The notes under the pieces were generated by a model that did not search any database, had not been told where the DNA came from, and saw only the letters and a program-made list of their open reading frames with translations. DNA of 64,000 nucleotides from NCBI GenBank assembly GCA_035622175.1, contig DASPVV010000067.1:25739-89738 (forward strand), given 5' to 3'. Shown in pieces: positions 1 to 10,100 of the stretch; positions within the stretch are counted from its first letter, which is position 1; each line of letters begins with the position of its first letter. The translations under genes were made by a program, and so were the position numbers. The DNA is from JAFAGX01 sp035622175. Lineage in GTDB: Bacteria > Acidobacteriota > Terriglobia > Terriglobales > Acidobacteriaceae.

Positions 1-1863
1 GTTTGGATGAACTATCCGAGCGAAATCAGCGTCGACGTGACCGCACCCGCGGGGGTACGCATGCACGGTCCCAGCCGCGAGCATGTCGACGGCGATCCTT
101 TGGCGGATGATCCGCGAGTCGTGATGCCCTATAGCGGCATGTCCCCCTCCGGCGATGCCGAAGGCGAAGTCGTTTACGCAAACTACGGCTCGGTTCAGGA
201 CTTCGCCAAACTCAAAGAATTGCAAGTGGACGTGCGGGGCAAGATCGTGCTGGTTCGCTATGGCGAAAATTTCCGCGGTGTCAAAGCTTACCTTGCCCAG
301 GAGAATGGCGCCTCCGGCCTGATCATCTATTCGGATCCGGCTGACGACGGCTGGCGCCGGGGCGACAGTTACCCTCGGGGCCCATGGCGGCCCGCCACCG
401 GGGTGCAGCGAGGATCGATCGGGTACATGTTTGAGTTCCCCGGCGACCCGACTACACCGGGGGTTGCTTCGCTGCCTTCGCTCCCCGACGCGGAACGAGT
501 TCGACCGGATCGCTCGGCACAGCTTCCGAGGATTCCGACCACGCCCCTGTCCTACGCGGATGTCTGGCCGATTCTTGAAAACCTGGGCGGACGGGACTCG
601 CCGCGCGAGTGGCAGGGTGCCCTGCCTTTTACCTACCATGTCGGGCCCGGCCCGGTGAAGGTAAAGCTGCATCTGAAACAGGACTACCAGTTCCGTGCAA
701 TCTGGGACGTGGTCGGGCACATCCGTGGCGCTCGTTTCCCCGAGGAATGGGTTGTGGCGGGCAATCACCGTGACGCCTGGGTGTACGGCGCGGTCGATCC
801 GAGCAGTGGTACGGCGGCGATGCTCGAAGCCGCGCATGGGATTGGCGAGCTGCTGAAATCGGGCTGGCGGCCGAAGCGGACCATCATGCTGGGAAGCTGG
901 GACGCGGAAGAGCAAGGATTGATCGGCTCCACCGAATGGGGAGAGCAGCACGAAAAGGACTTGGCCAACGCGGCCGCCTATTTCAACATGGATGTGGCCG
1001 TGTCCGGACCAAAATTCGGCGCTTCCTCGGTCCCGAGCTTAAAGCAGTTTCTGCGGGATATCACCCAGGTGGTGCCCGGCCCCGATGGGGCAACCGTTTA
1101 TGCCTCCTGGCAAAGCATGAACCGGGCAGGATCGCAATCCCCTACCGAGCCCACCGAGGCGATCGGTGACAGCCGACGGGTTCCCGCGGCCGAGAACCGA
1201 TCCGACGTCCCCGTGGGAGACCTGGGAAGCGGGTCCGATTACACCGTCTTTCTCCAGCACCTGGGTGTTCCTGCGACCGACATCAGCTCCAGCGGTTCCT
1301 ACGGGGTTTACCACTCCGCCTTCGACGACTTCACCTGGTTCAAGAGGTTTGCCGATCCCAACTTTCTCTACGAACAACAAATGGCCCGCATTTTCGGTCT
1401 GGAGATTCTGCGCATGGCTGAGGTCGACGTCCTGCCCTACAATTACGAGGAATATGGGCAGGAGGTCGCGACCTATGTCGAGGCCGCCAGAAAGAAGGCG
1501 GAAGCCCTATTCAGCGTTCGCGCCATCAGCTTTGCGGAGGCGGTTCGGGCGGCCAACCGTTTTTCCCAAGCGGGAGCCAAGATCCTGCGGCGGCAAAAGA
1601 ATCCACCGAACGACCTGAGCGAGCTCAATCGAACTTTGCGGGCCGCCGAACGCGCGCTGCTCGTCGCCGACGGCTTACCGAATCGCCCCTGGTTTCGCCA
1701 TGTAATCTACGCTCCCGGCGAATACACGGGATACGCGGCGGTGGTGATTCCGGGGATTAACGAGGCGATCGACCAACGGGACCTCACCCGGACGCGGCAG
1801 CAGGTAGAGATTCTGGCCGCGGCCCTGAATCGCGCGGCCACGGTTCTGGCGCACGCGCACTAA
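1..1863 (+). CDS. M28 family zinc peptidase, glutamate carboxypeptidase II-like (5' truncated by window)
   Basis: The frame is open to base 1, so the N-terminus (signal peptide and first part of the fold) lies outside the window; 618 residues are visible from the first Met. A PA-domain-like segment comes first (about residues 50-160, with the family stretch GLIIYSDPADDGW and a GVQRGS motif). The M28 catalytic domain follows: NHRDAW and VDPSSGTAAM (zinc His and bridging Asp, near residues 254-265), WDAEEQGLIGS (catalytic Glu pair), FNMDVAVSG (Asp) and YHSAFDDF (His). The last 130 or so residues look like the transferrin-receptor-like dimerisation domain. This is the layout of the PSMA/glutamate carboxypeptidase II group, which removes C-terminal residues from peptides. 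In Acidobacteriota such proteins are usually exported. The family call is firm; the substrate is unknown. Confidence 0.9.
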   Translation, partial: VWMNYPSEISVDVTAPAGVRMHGPSREHVDGDPLADDPRVVMPYSGMSPSGDAEGEVVYANYGSVQDFAKLKELQVDVRGKIVLVRYGENFRGVKAYLAQENGASGLIIYSDPADDGWRRGDSYPRGPWRPATGVQRGSIGYMFEFPGDPTTPGVASLPSLPDAERVRPDRSAQLPRIPTTPLSYADVWPILENLGGRDSPREWQGALPFTYHVGPGPVKVKLHLKQDYQFRAIWDVVGHIRGARFPEEWVVAGNHRDAWVYGAVDPSSGTAAMLEAAHGIGELLKSGWRPKRTIMLGSWDAEEQGLIGSTEWGEQHEKDLANAAAYFNMDVAVSGPKFGASSVPSLKQFLRDITQVVPGPDGATVYASWQSMNRAGSQSPTEPTEAIGDSRRVPAAENRSDVPVGDLGSGSDYTVFLQHLGVPATDISSSGSYGVYHSAFDDFTWFKRFADPNFLYEQQMARIFGLEILRMAEVDVLPYNYEEYGQEVATYVEAARKKAEALFSVRAISFAEAVRAANRFSQAGAKILRRQKNPPNDLSELNRTLRAAERALLVADGLPNRPWFRHVIYAPGEYTGYAAVVIPGINEAIDQRDLTRTRQQVEILAAALNRAATVLAHAH

Positions 1864-1864
1864 G

Positions 1865-3319
1865 CTAAGGGAGGGCGATGAGCTTGTCGACCAGGGGTGA
1901 ATAATCTCGCTTTTCGACTCCGTGGACTTGCCGATTGTAGTCGTCCACTTTGCTCGAATAATTCATCGAGCAGAACTTGGGGCCGCACATCGAGCAGAAG
2001 GCGGCTTCCTTATAGTAGTCATCGGCCAGAGTCTCATCGTGCATGGCGCGCGCCGTATCCGGGTCGAGCGAAAGCGCGAACTGCTTCTCCCAATCGAACT
2101 TGTAGCGGGCATAGCTGAGGGCGTCGTCGCGGTCGCGAGCGCCGGCGCGGTGCCGGGCGATGTCAGCGGCATGAGCCGCGATCTTGTAGGCAATAATCCC
2201 GTCTTTCACGTCCTTCTCGTTGGGCAGTCCAAGATGTTCCTTGGGGGTGACATAGCACAACATCGCCGCTCCGTGCCAGCCGATCATGGCGGCACCGATG
2301 GCCGAGGTGATGTGGTCATAGCCGGGAGCGATGTCGGTCACGAGCGGCCCGAGGGTATAAAACGGGGCTTGGTAGCACAGCTCTCTTTCTTTCTCGACCT
2401 GTTCTTCGATTTTGTCCAAGGGGATGTGCCCTGGACCTTCGATCATGACCTGCACGTCATGCTTCCAGGCGATCTTCGTCAACTCTCCCAGCGTCTTCAG
2501 TTCGGCAAACTGAGCTTCGTCGCTTGCGTCGGCAACGCATCCCGGGCGCAGCCCGTCCCCAAGCGAGAACGAAACGTCGTATTTCGCGAAGATCTTGCAG
2601 AGATCCTCGAAGCGTTCATAGAGGAAGTTTTGCCGGTGATGATGGGCCATCCACTGCGCGAGAATGGCTCCGCCCCGGCTCACGATCCCGGTGATGCGCT
2701 TGGCGATCATGGGCAGGAATTCAATCAACACCCCGGCATGAATGGTCATGTAATCGACACCTTGCTCGGCCTGTTCCGCGATGACCTCGAGCATAAGCTC
2801 GGCGCTCAGATCCTCCACCCGTTTGACCCGGGTCACCGCTTCGTAAATCGGCACCGTACCAATCGGAACGGGAGAGTGACGCAAGATGGCGTGGCGAATC
2901 TCCGCAATATTGCCGCCGGTTGAAAGGTCCATCACGGTGTCGGCGCCGTAACGCACCGCGGTTTCAAGTTTCCGAAGCTCCTCGTCAATATGGGAGCTCA
3001 CCGCGGAATTGCCGAGATTGGCGTTGATCTTGCACAGGGATGCTACGCCAATGCACATCGGTTCCAACTCGGGGTGATGAATGTTGGCGGGAATAATCAT
3101 CCGCCCGCGGGCAACTTCCTGACGCACCAGTTCCGCCGAAAGCTTTTCGCGACGGGCCACATATTGCATCTCCTCGGTGACCACCCCCTGGCGCGCGTAA
3201 TGCATCTGCGAGAAATTGTCATCCCTGTTCTCGGACTTGCGCCGGGCAATCCAGTCAGCCCGAGCTCGAAGCCTACCATCTCCATTGCCGCTCACCGAGG
3301 ATCGATCACTGGAAGTCAT
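1865..3319 (-). CDS. thiC: Phosphomethylpyrimidine synthase ThiC
   Basis: Radical-SAM enzyme that rearranges 5-aminoimidazole ribotide to HMP-phosphate, the pyrimidine half of thiamine. The translation (484 residues) carries the family blocks: MQYVARRE, NANLGNS, DTVMDLSTGG, HAGVL, SLGDGLRPG, EGPGHIPL and TSAIGAAMIGWHGAAMLCYVTPKEHLGLP. The C-terminal CSMCGPKFCSM holds the CxxCxxxxC cysteines that bind the 4Fe-4S cluster. The frame stays open up to 3589, but the Met at 3319 fits the family N-terminus and is preceded by AAGGCGGTG; the extra 90 residues upstream do not resemble ThiC. It stands alone, tail-to-tail with the M28 peptidase, with no other thi gene nearby. No TPP riboswitch was recognised upstream. 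Confidence 0.95.
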   Translation of the reverse strand: MTSSDRSSVSGNGDGRLRARADWIARRKSENRDDNFSQMHYARQGVVTEEMQYVARREKLSAELVRQEVARGRMIIPANIHHPELEPMCIGVASLCKINANLGNSAVSSHIDEELRKLETAVRYGADTVMDLSTGGNIAEIRHAILRHSPVPIGTVPIYEAVTRVKRVEDLSAELMLEVIAEQAEQGVDYMTIHAGVLIEFLPMIAKRITGIVSRGGAILAQWMAHHHRQNFLYERFEDLCKIFAKYDVSFSLGDGLRPGCVADASDEAQFAELKTLGELTKIAWKHDVQVMIEGPGHIPLDKIEEQVEKERELCYQAPFYTLGPLVTDIAPGYDHITSAIGAAMIGWHGAAMLCYVTPKEHLGLPNEKDVKDGIIAYKIAAHAADIARHRAGARDRDDALSYARYKFDWEKQFALSLDPDTARAMHDETLADDYYKEAAFCSMCGPKFCSMNYSSKVDDYNRQVHGVEKRDYSPLVDKLIALP

Positions 3320-3358
3320 ACTGCACCGCCTTGCTTGAATAATGTGGTGTGGGTTTTG

Positions 3359-3364
3359 ATTATA
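3359..3364 (-). promoter_or_regulatory. Candidate -10 element for thiC
   Basis: A perfect TATAAT reads on the minus strand 40 bases before the thiC start, inside GCGTATAATC. The -35 region at 17-bp spacing is AAATCC, a poor match. If used, the 5' leader would be only about 30 nt, too short for a TPP riboswitch. Confidence 0.3.
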
Positions 3365-3847
3365 CGCTTGCATCCAGCCGAGGATTTCGATTTGCTCAGT
3401 CGAGACGCGCTGTGACCGGACTTGTGCGATCCCATTCCTCTCTCCCGCCGGTAGTCTGTAGGTAAAAAGCTCGGAGGCTCCCGCATCGCCACACTCGGGA
3501 ACGAGGTCACAGGGTGCGAATACGCTCCTCTCCCAGGAAGTTTGCTCAAGGCAGTCGAATTCCCGCCGAGCCAAGCGGCGAATCCACACAATCGCGCCGT
3601 CGGACGAGGCGTGCTCTCCCCGAGGCTTCGATCGAGAGAGGGCTGCGAAGCCACCGAGCAGTGCAGTACGTGACCTGGCGGCGAGCTGCCAGCGACAGCT
3701 TGCGCATAGGGCGGGAAGAGCTAAGGCTAACAGCGAGAGGTACTTATTAGCATTCAGAAATGGACCGTCCTTCGAGTAGAATTAGGAGAGGGGCAGGAAA
3801 GGGCGAGATGCCTTGTCTGGCTTGCCCCTGCGGGCTTTGCGTGTGTC

Positions 3848-3876
3848 TTGACCCGACCCGGAGTCGGGGCTAATGT
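3848..3876 (+). promoter_or_regulatory. Candidate sigma-70-type promoter for ccmE
   Basis: TTGACC (3848-3853), a 17-bp spacer and TAATGT (3871-3876). The predicted start of transcription, near 3883, lies about 16 bases before the ATG at 3899. That argues for 3899 rather than the in-frame TTG at 3848. The spacer contains a small inverted repeat, CCGAC/GTCGG. Confidence 0.45.
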
Positions 3877-3898
3877 TGGAACCAGCGACGGAGTGGTT

Positions 3899-4375
3899 AT
3901 GTCTCAGCAAACAGGCAAATATCTCAAATTCGGCGCCGCGACGGTGGTGATTCTGATGGCGTTCGCCTACCTGGCGTACACCGGAGTGCAGCAGAGCAAG
4001 AGCTACTACGTCACCATCAAAGAGCTGCGCGGCATGGGGTCCACCGCGTACAGCAGGCGGCTGCGCGTGGCCGGGAACGTCCAGCCGGGATCAATCAAGC
4101 GGACGGGCACCACCGTCGAATTCGTACTGGTCGAGAATGACCAGATTCTTTCCGTCGTCTACAGCGGCACGGAAGCCCCTCCGGACACGTTCAAAGATAA
4201 TTCCCAGGCCTTGGCCGACGGCAGCTTCGGACGCGATGGGGTATTCCACGCCCGTCAGCTTCAGGCCAAGTGTGCTTCGAAATACGCCCCCCAACCGGGG
4301 ACGACCACTCCCTCGGCCGAGCCGACCAAGAACATGACTCAGGTTGAGCGCGACGGCGCTGGCGTTTCGAACTGA
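3899..4375 (+). CDS. ccmE: Cytochrome c maturation haem chaperone CcmE, Cys-type
   Basis: Periplasmic, membrane-anchored chaperone that holds haem covalently before transfer to apocytochrome c. The 158-residue product has one N-terminal membrane helix (residues about 8-28, FGAATVVILMAFAYLAYTGV), then the OB-fold with RLRVAGNVQPGSI, TVEFVLVEND and VVYSGTEAPPDTFKDN. The haem-binding block reads FHARQLQAKCASKYAPQ. In classical CcmE this is AKHDENY, so His is replaced by Cys to give CxxxY, a variant known from some archaea and deltaproteobacteria. The start at 3899 has GGAG a few bases upstream and matches family length. It is followed after 226 bases by ccmA and heads the ccm group. CcmF, CcmG and CcmH are not in the window. 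Confidence 0.88.
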   Translation: MSQQTGKYLKFGAATVVILMAFAYLAYTGVQQSKSYYVTIKELRGMGSTAYSRRLRVAGNVQPGSIKRTGTTVEFVLVENDQILSVVYSGTEAPPDTFKDNSQALADGSFGRDGVFHARQLQAKCASKYAPQPGTTTPSAEPTKNMTQVERDGAGVSN

Positions 4376-4601
4376 GTCGTTTGTGCGCTGCCCGTTTCTT
4401 CTGCGCAGGCACCAGCCAGGGCACCTATTCCGGAGCTTTCCGCTTGCGAGTGAAACGGAGAGAATGCTGATTCACTGCTATGCTTGGGAAAGGCGAAGAA
4501 GACGCCCGGGTTTTTGAGGCTTGGCTCGGGATTTCGACGGAAGCCAAGGTGGTCGCCAGGCTCGTTGTAGAAGACCCGGTTGCAGTCGCCCATTTGTTCT
4601 G

Positions 4602-5291
4602 ATGCTTGTTCCAACCGCGCCCAGCTCGCTTCCTCCCGTCGTCACCATCACCAATCTGGTCAAGCAATTTGGACGATTTGCCGCCCTACGCGGTGTGACC
4701 GCTCAGTTTGTACCCGCCCGACTCTATGCCATTCTCGGCGACAACGGGGCGGGGAAGACCACTCTATTGCGCTCGCTGGCCGGGCTTAGTGTGCCCACCC
4801 GCGGCAGCGTCTCCGTCCTAGGCACGACCAACCTGCGGGAGGTGTGCGCCGAGATCGGCTATATGGCCCATCCTTCGCTCTTGTATGACGAAATGAGCGG
4901 GATCGAGAACCTGTGCTACTTTGCTCGCCTCTACGGAATGGATGACCCCGAGCGCAGTCGCGACCTCATCCGTCGAGCAAAACTAGACCCCCATTTGAAG
5001 CGTCCCATGGGGCAGTACTCCCAAGGAATGCGGCAGCGCGTGTCGCTGGCGCGCGCCCTTCTGAATGACCCGAAACTCCTGCTCCTCGACGAACCATTCT
5101 CCAATGTGGATGTAGGCTCTGCCCGCGAAATGGTCCAATGGCTGAGTGAACTTCGGGACCAGGGCCGAACCATCTTTGTGGTTACCCACCAGGCATGGTT
5201 GCTCGAGGATGCCGCCGATGAGTTTGTGTGGATGGCCGAGGGCCAAATCGTGAACCGAACTCCCTCGCTTGTGACCGCGGAGGCGCGATGA
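4602..5291 (+). CDS. ccmA: Haem exporter ATP-binding protein CcmA
   Basis: ABC ATPase of the CcmABCD complex, which uses ATP to release haem-loaded CcmE. The 229-residue product shows Walker A (GDNGAGKTT), a Q-loop region (MAHPSLLYDEMSGIENL), the signature YSQGMRQRVSLARALL, Walker B (LLLLDEPFS) and the switch His (VVTHQ). The frame is open upstream to 4521, but the ATG at 4602 gives a normal N-terminus with VTITNLVKQFG. No clear Shine-Dalgarno precedes it, so the start is approximate. The TGA overlaps the ccmB ATG as ATGA, indicating translational coupling. Confidence 0.92.
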   Translation: MLVPTAPSSLPPVVTITNLVKQFGRFAALRGVTAQFVPARLYAILGDNGAGKTTLLRSLAGLSVPTRGSVSVLGTTNLREVCAEIGYMAHPSLLYDEMSGIENLCYFARLYGMDDPERSRDLIRRAKLDPHLKRPMGQYSQGMRQRVSLARALLNDPKLLLLDEPFSNVDVGSAREMVQWLSELRDQGRTIFVVTHQAWLLEDAADEFVWMAEGQIVNRTPSLVTAEAR

Positions 5292-5965
5292 CGGGCTCAG
5301 CCGGGCTCACGCGAGCTACCTTACTCAAAGATCTTCGCCTGGAATGGCGCTCCAAAGACGCCACCAACGCCATGTTGTTTTTTGCCCTGCTCGTGGTGGT
5401 GATCTTCAGTTTCTCCTTTGACCCGACGGCCGAAGAATCGCGGCGGATTGCGGGCGGACTCATATGGGTGGCATTTCTGTTTGCTTCCGTCGTGGCCCTG
5501 AACCAAACTTGGGCCCGCGAGCTGCGCAACCAGGTGCTCGATGCGTACCGGGTTTCACCGGCCCCGCCGAACTCGCTGTTTCTGGCCAAAGTTTTTGGGA
5601 ATTTTCTTTTTGTCACCGTGCTCGAGGCCCTGATGACACCCTTGTTTGCCGTCTTTTACAACTTGCGTGCCATCGGACCGGCCTACCAGCTGCTGGTGGT
5701 CGCCGGACTTGGCACCTGGGCGCTGGTGGTAAACGGGACGTTTTTTGCCGCCATTTCCTTGCGCACCCGCAGTCGGGAGATCATGTTGCCCTTACTGCTG
5801 TTTCCCATATCGATTCCGGCGCTTCTAGCCATGGTCGAAGCCACCAGCGCAATCCTGACAGGGGAATTCTCTGCCAAGTTCTGGGTGGTCTTGCTTGTCA
5901 CCTATGATCTAGTGTTTACTATGGCTAGCCTCTTCCTCTTTGAACGTGTGCTGCACGCGGAATGA
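5288..5965 (+). CDS. ccmB: Haem exporter membrane subunit CcmB
   Basis: Integral-membrane partner of CcmA. The 225-residue product has about six hydrophobic helices, for example MLFFALLVVVIFSFSF near residue 30, and the CcmB-typical stretch LFLAKVFGNFLF, with RTRSREIMLPLLLFPISIPALLA in the second half. Its start overlaps the ccmA stop (ATGA) and its stop overlaps the ccmC ATG in the same way. The order ccmA-ccmB-ccmC is the conserved one for System I cytochrome c maturation. Confidence 0.92.
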   Translation: MTGSAGLTRATLLKDLRLEWRSKDATNAMLFFALLVVVIFSFSFDPTAEESRRIAGGLIWVAFLFASVVALNQTWARELRNQVLDAYRVSPAPPNSLFLAKVFGNFLFVTVLEALMTPLFAVFYNLRAIGPAYQLLVVAGLGTWALVVNGTFFAAISLRTRSREIMLPLLLFPISIPALLAMVEATSAILTGEFSAKFWVVLLVTYDLVFTMASLFLFERVLHAE

Positions 5966-6651
5966 AACGAGCCTTTCCCATCTTTGCCGTCCTGACCGCC
6001 GCTTTACTCGCTTACGGCCTATATCAAGCGCTCTGGGTTGCACCCACCGACCGGCTTCAGGGAGACGTCTACCGAATTATCTATTACCACGTGCCCTCGG
6101 CGTGGACCATGTTCTCCTTCTTCGCGTTGAACTTCGTTTCTTCGATCGTGTATCTGATTCGCCGCAATCCCAGGGCCGACGCAGTGGCTGTGGCTTCCGC
6201 CGAGGTTGGGGTTGTGTTCAACACCGTAGTTTTGGTAACCGGGCCGCTGTGGGCCCGACCGGTATGGGGAATCTGGTGGACCTGGGATATTCGACTGACC
6301 TCGACCCTCGTGCTCTGGTTGATCTACGTCAGCTACTTGCTTCTGCGGCGTTTTTCGAGCGGTGGGCAAATGCCAGTCTTGGCCGCGGCGCTGGCGGTTT
6401 TCGGGGCACTGGATATGCCGCTGGTCTATTTCTCCATTTGGTTTTTCCGCACCCAACATCCTCAGCCGGTGATCGGCGGGGGCGGCTCAATCGATCCTCG
6501 CATGTTGCAGGTCTGGCTGCTCAATTGGATTGCCTTCCAGTGTTTCGGCCTGCTCGTATTCGCCGCCCGTTATCGGCTGGAAGTCCTGTCCCAGGAAGTC
6601 GAGGAAATGCAGGCGCTCGAATCGTTACTCGAAGTTCGGGGTTCGCGATGA
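5962..6651 (+). CDS. ccmC: Haem-handling membrane protein CcmC
   Basis: Loads haem onto CcmE at the periplasmic face. The 229-residue protein has six predicted membrane helices and the tryptophan-rich motif WGIWWTWDIRLTS near residues 98-110. It also has conserved His residues in YYHVPSAWT (near residue 40) and in the loop after WFFRTQHPQPV. Together these define the CcmC haem site. Starts and stops overlap both neighbours by ATGA, so ccmA, ccmB, ccmC and ccmD are almost certainly one coupled transcript. Confidence 0.93.
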   Translation: MKRAFPIFAVLTAALLAYGLYQALWVAPTDRLQGDVYRIIYYHVPSAWTMFSFFALNFVSSIVYLIRRNPRADAVAVASAEVGVVFNTVVLVTGPLWARPVWGIWWTWDIRLTSTLVLWLIYVSYLLLRRFSSGGQMPVLAAALAVFGALDMPLVYFSIWFFRTQHPQPVIGGGGSIDPRMLQVWLLNWIAFQCFGLLVFAARYRLEVLSQEVEEMQALESLLEVRGSR

Positions 6652-6767
6652 GCTATCTCTATGCGGCTTATATCATCACTTGGGCGATCCACATCGCCTA
6701 CCTGAGCAGCCTCGCGCGGCGCTACGCTCGGCTGCGGCGGGAGATCCAGGAACTAAAGAGGCATTAG
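6648..6767 (+). CDS. ccmD: CcmD-like small membrane protein
   Basis: A 39-residue ORF starts in the ATGA overlap with ccmC. It encodes a single membrane helix (YLYAAYIITWAIHIAYLSSL) followed by a basic, helical tail (RRYARLRREIQELKRH). That is the size, topology and position of CcmD, which stabilises the CcmABC-CcmE complex. Sequence conservation in this family is poor, so the call depends on position and shape. A GC hairpin (CGGGCG at 6768-6773 with CGCCCG at 6781-6786) directly follows the stop but lacks a T-run. Confidence 0.75.
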   Translation: MSYLYAAYIITWAIHIAYLSSLARRYARLRREIQELKRH

Positions 6768-7128
6768 CGGGCGGAAGGCTCGCCCGGCGCCCACAACGTG
6801 CGCCAGGAACCGGCATCTCGGGAGAGCGCTCGCCGCATCTGAGGATTTGGGCGGGAAGACACAGCCACCCAGGAAGTCTCCACGACCGGCTAGACTGAAA
6901 GTCTGCTGCAGGGTGTTTGTATTTTCGATCCGTGGGCAAGAGGGATTCATTCAAATTGAGCCGCAACCCGGCGTTGAGACCCCTTGACAGTGTATCTGTC
7001 GAATGTTTAAGTAGTTGAATACTAAGAGCGGGTGATATCCTGCCTCCCAGTTCGCAGCTCATGGGCGCGCGCGGTTTGAAGTGCTGTTTCTTCTTCCTCT
7101 CCAGGAATAGGGAAATCCGGAGGAGTGC
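6768..7128. other. Intergenic region upstream of the SBBP protein
   Basis: About 360 bases without a supported gene. It contains the GC hairpin after ccmD and the promoter candidate at 6984-7012. Nothing else is recognised. Confidence 0.5.
6984..7012 (+). promoter_or_regulatory. Candidate promoter for the SBBP-repeat protein
   Basis: A perfect TTGACA (6984-6989), a 17-bp spacer, and TTAAGT (7007-7012) as -10. The 5' leader to the TTG start at 7129 would be about 110 nt. Confidence 0.45.
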
Positions 7129-10100
7129 TTGAGAACGAATCGCTGTTGGTTGGGAGTAGCTTGTTTGCGCGGACAGGTGTTCGCAGCCCTTGCGCTATTA
7201 CTTTCACTCGCCGTCTTCGCCTTGCAGTTTGGCGCCAAAGTAAGTCCGGGCAAACAGAGCAGGACGGCCGGTCTCGACCCCGGCTTGGCTGACCGCCAGC
7301 GGTTTCTTACGTCCTTCGCTCATCTCCCGCTCATCTTTGAGGCAAACCAAGGGCAGACCGATCCGCGGGTGAGATTTCTCGCTCGCGGCAGTGGCTACGC
7401 GCTGTTTCTCACCGCGCAATCTGCCGTACTGGCGCTCCAGGACGCTGCGGATCGCAGCCGCCATTCCGCGCCGCAGGCTGCGGTGCTGTCGATGGAGCTG
7501 GTGCATTCAAATCCGGGCGCGGATATCAAGGGAAACGAGAAGCTCCCCGGCAAGAGCAACTACTTCCTGGGCAATGATCCGGCCCAGTGGCATGCGAACA
7601 TTCCTCAGTTCGCTCGCGTCCGATATGCGGATGTGTACCCGGGAATCGACTTAATCTATTACGGCAATCAAGGGCGACTCGAATATGACTTCGAGGTTGC
7701 TCCGGGAAGCGATCCGGGCCTGGTGAAATTCAGATTTGGCGGTCGGGAGCCAGTCGCCATCGCCGCCAACGGTGACCTCGAGATCAAGCTGGCAGGGGGA
7801 GAAGTTCGTCTCGAGGCTCCGCGAGTGTATCAAAGAATCGGAGAGCAACAACGTCCCGTCCAAGGGCGATTCGAATTGCACGGCCAACATGAAGTCGGCA
7901 TTCGCTTGGGGGCCTATGACCGAGGCCACGCTCTGGTAATCGATCCCGTACTCACCTACTCCACCTACCTTGGGGGAAACGGCAACGAGGGTTGTTCGGT
8001 CATCCTCGGTACCGGACTTCCCCTGTCCGGGTGTCCGGCGGTTGCGGTAGACCCGGCCACCAATGCATATATTGCCGGATCCACCACGTCGGTCGACTTT
8101 CCGCTCGGCTCCTCGCCTTTTCAATCCAGCCTCCGCGGTACGGCGAATATCTTTGTCACGAAGTTCAACAGTTTCGCGAATACCTTGGAGTTCTCCACCT
8201 ACCTGGGTGGAAATGGGACGGATTACACGGCCGGGGTGGGCGTGGACTCCGCCACCGATGTGCTGGTCGGGGGGACGACGACCTCGACCAATTTTCCTAC
8301 TACTACGTCCACCTACTGCACTTCTGTGGCGAGTGAGTTCAAATCCTTCTGCACGCTCGCCTTTCAAACTTCTCCAGCCAGCGCTCACCCCCATGCATTC
8401 GTCAGCAAACTGGATCCGACGGGGGAGGTGTTGTTCTATTCGACCTATCTTTCGGGCAATGGCACGGAGATCGCTAGCGGGTTTGCCGTTGGCGAGAGCG
8501 ACCAGAATGCCTATATCATCGGCACTACCACCTCGAGCAATATTCCGACCGCAACCTCAATCTTCCCCGCAACTCTCGGGGCCTATCAGACAAAACCGGC
8601 CGTGGGATCGACGATTCAGTTCTTCATGAGCAAAATCGTGCCCACTCTCTCTGAAGCCTCGAGCTTGGCCTATTCCACGTACTTTGGCGGAGGCAATCCT
8701 TCGAGCGGAGTGGCGCTCGGCGGTGGAATTGCCGTGGATATCAATAACAACGTCTATATCACCGGAGGCACGAACTTCTTGCACGTAGGCGCCTCCAACG
8801 ATTTTCCCATTCTCAACGCCTACCAGGGTTGCCTGGACGTGGTCGCCTCCACCAGCACGACCAGCTGTCCGACGAGCGTTACCGCTACCGATGCGTTCGC
8901 AGCCGAGTTCAACCCCAATGCGGTCACGGGTTCGCAACTCCTCTACTCGACCTACCTGGGCGGCTCGGGGAATGATATTGGCTACGGAATCGCAACCGAT
9001 GGCACCAATGCCTATGTAACCGGCTCGACGGCTTCGGCAGATTTTCCCATCACCGGCACGGGTGTGTATCAGAGCAGCTACGGTGGCGGTCCGAGCGACG
9101 CGTTCCTTGCGAAACTGGCCAATCCGATTACGACCGGAAGCACTCCGGGGCTGGTCACTCTTGGCTACTCTACATTTCTGGGCGGCTTGGCGACCGATGT
9201 CGGTTTGGCGGTCGCGGTGGACAATGAGCAGGGAGCGCGCCTTGCGGGCTGGACGAACTCCCCGAACATTCCCGAGTTAAACAACAGCATCCAGGCCGGA
9301 TATGCGGGGGGTAACGACGCCTTCGTGGCCCGCATCGATACCACCGGCACCACCCCCACCGCACCGGGTCACTATTTCACCTACCTGGGTGGAACGGGAG
9401 CCGATTATGGCACCGGCATCGCTGTCGATCCGCTGGGTTCGAGTTACGTTGCGGGCGAAACCAATTCGTCCAACTTCTTGCAAATACCGACGACTCCGCA
9501 ATATCCTCCCTTTCAATCCACTTTGCTCGGCACCACCGACGCCTTTCTCAGCAAATTAGGGCCGACGATCAGCTTGACCTTGACGGGTACGAGTTCTCCC
9601 CCGGTGGTTGGTGTGGGGAATCAGGTCACCTTCAATTACACCATTAGCAATACCGGCGATCTTGCCAGCAACATCATCTTCACCGATACCTTGCCGCCCT
9701 CGGGTGCGTCGTTTACCTCGGCAACCGTGAGCTCGGGCAGCTGCGGCAGTGCCACGGGGACGATCGTGAGCTGTACCATCGGAACGCTCAACTCCGGCGC
9801 CACTTCGACGGCCACCATAATCCTAACTCCGACGGCGGGCATTACACCTTCGCTCACCACGCTTACGTTAGGCAACACGGCTTCGGTTACCGTCGCAGGA
9901 TGCAGTTCGTGCACCCAGTCGCTGACGACATCCACGCTGGTCAACGACTACAACATCGGCGTATCGCCGAATTACGCCACGGTTCCGGCAGGCGTGCCCG
10001 CCACCTACACGGCCACCCTTACGCCTACCGGCAACATTCCCAACAATGTTTCCATCACCTGCAGTGCCGGCCTGCCGAACGGCGCCACCTGCACCGAGGT

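Larger units (their letters stand above)
3320..3898. other. Intergenic region between divergent thiC and ccmE
   Basis: About 580 bases with no supported gene. The open frames here do not look like protein and have no good start. It holds the thiC -10 candidate (3359-3364) and the ccmE promoter candidate (3848-3876). No hairpin followed by a T-run and no conserved THI-element bases (CUGAGA, ACCUGAUC) were found on either strand. Confidence 0.5.

Noticed and set aside
1897..2923. 333-codon plus-strand ORF opposite thiC
   Set aside because: ThiC on the other strand has all family motifs; this is its shadow.
3320..3600. TPP riboswitch upstream of thiC
   Set aside because: The conserved CUGAGA and ACCUGAUCUGG blocks were not found on the minus strand, and the only TATAAT leaves a leader of about 30 nt.
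6768..6786. Terminator after ccmD
   Set aside because: The 6-bp GC hairpin is not followed by a T-run.
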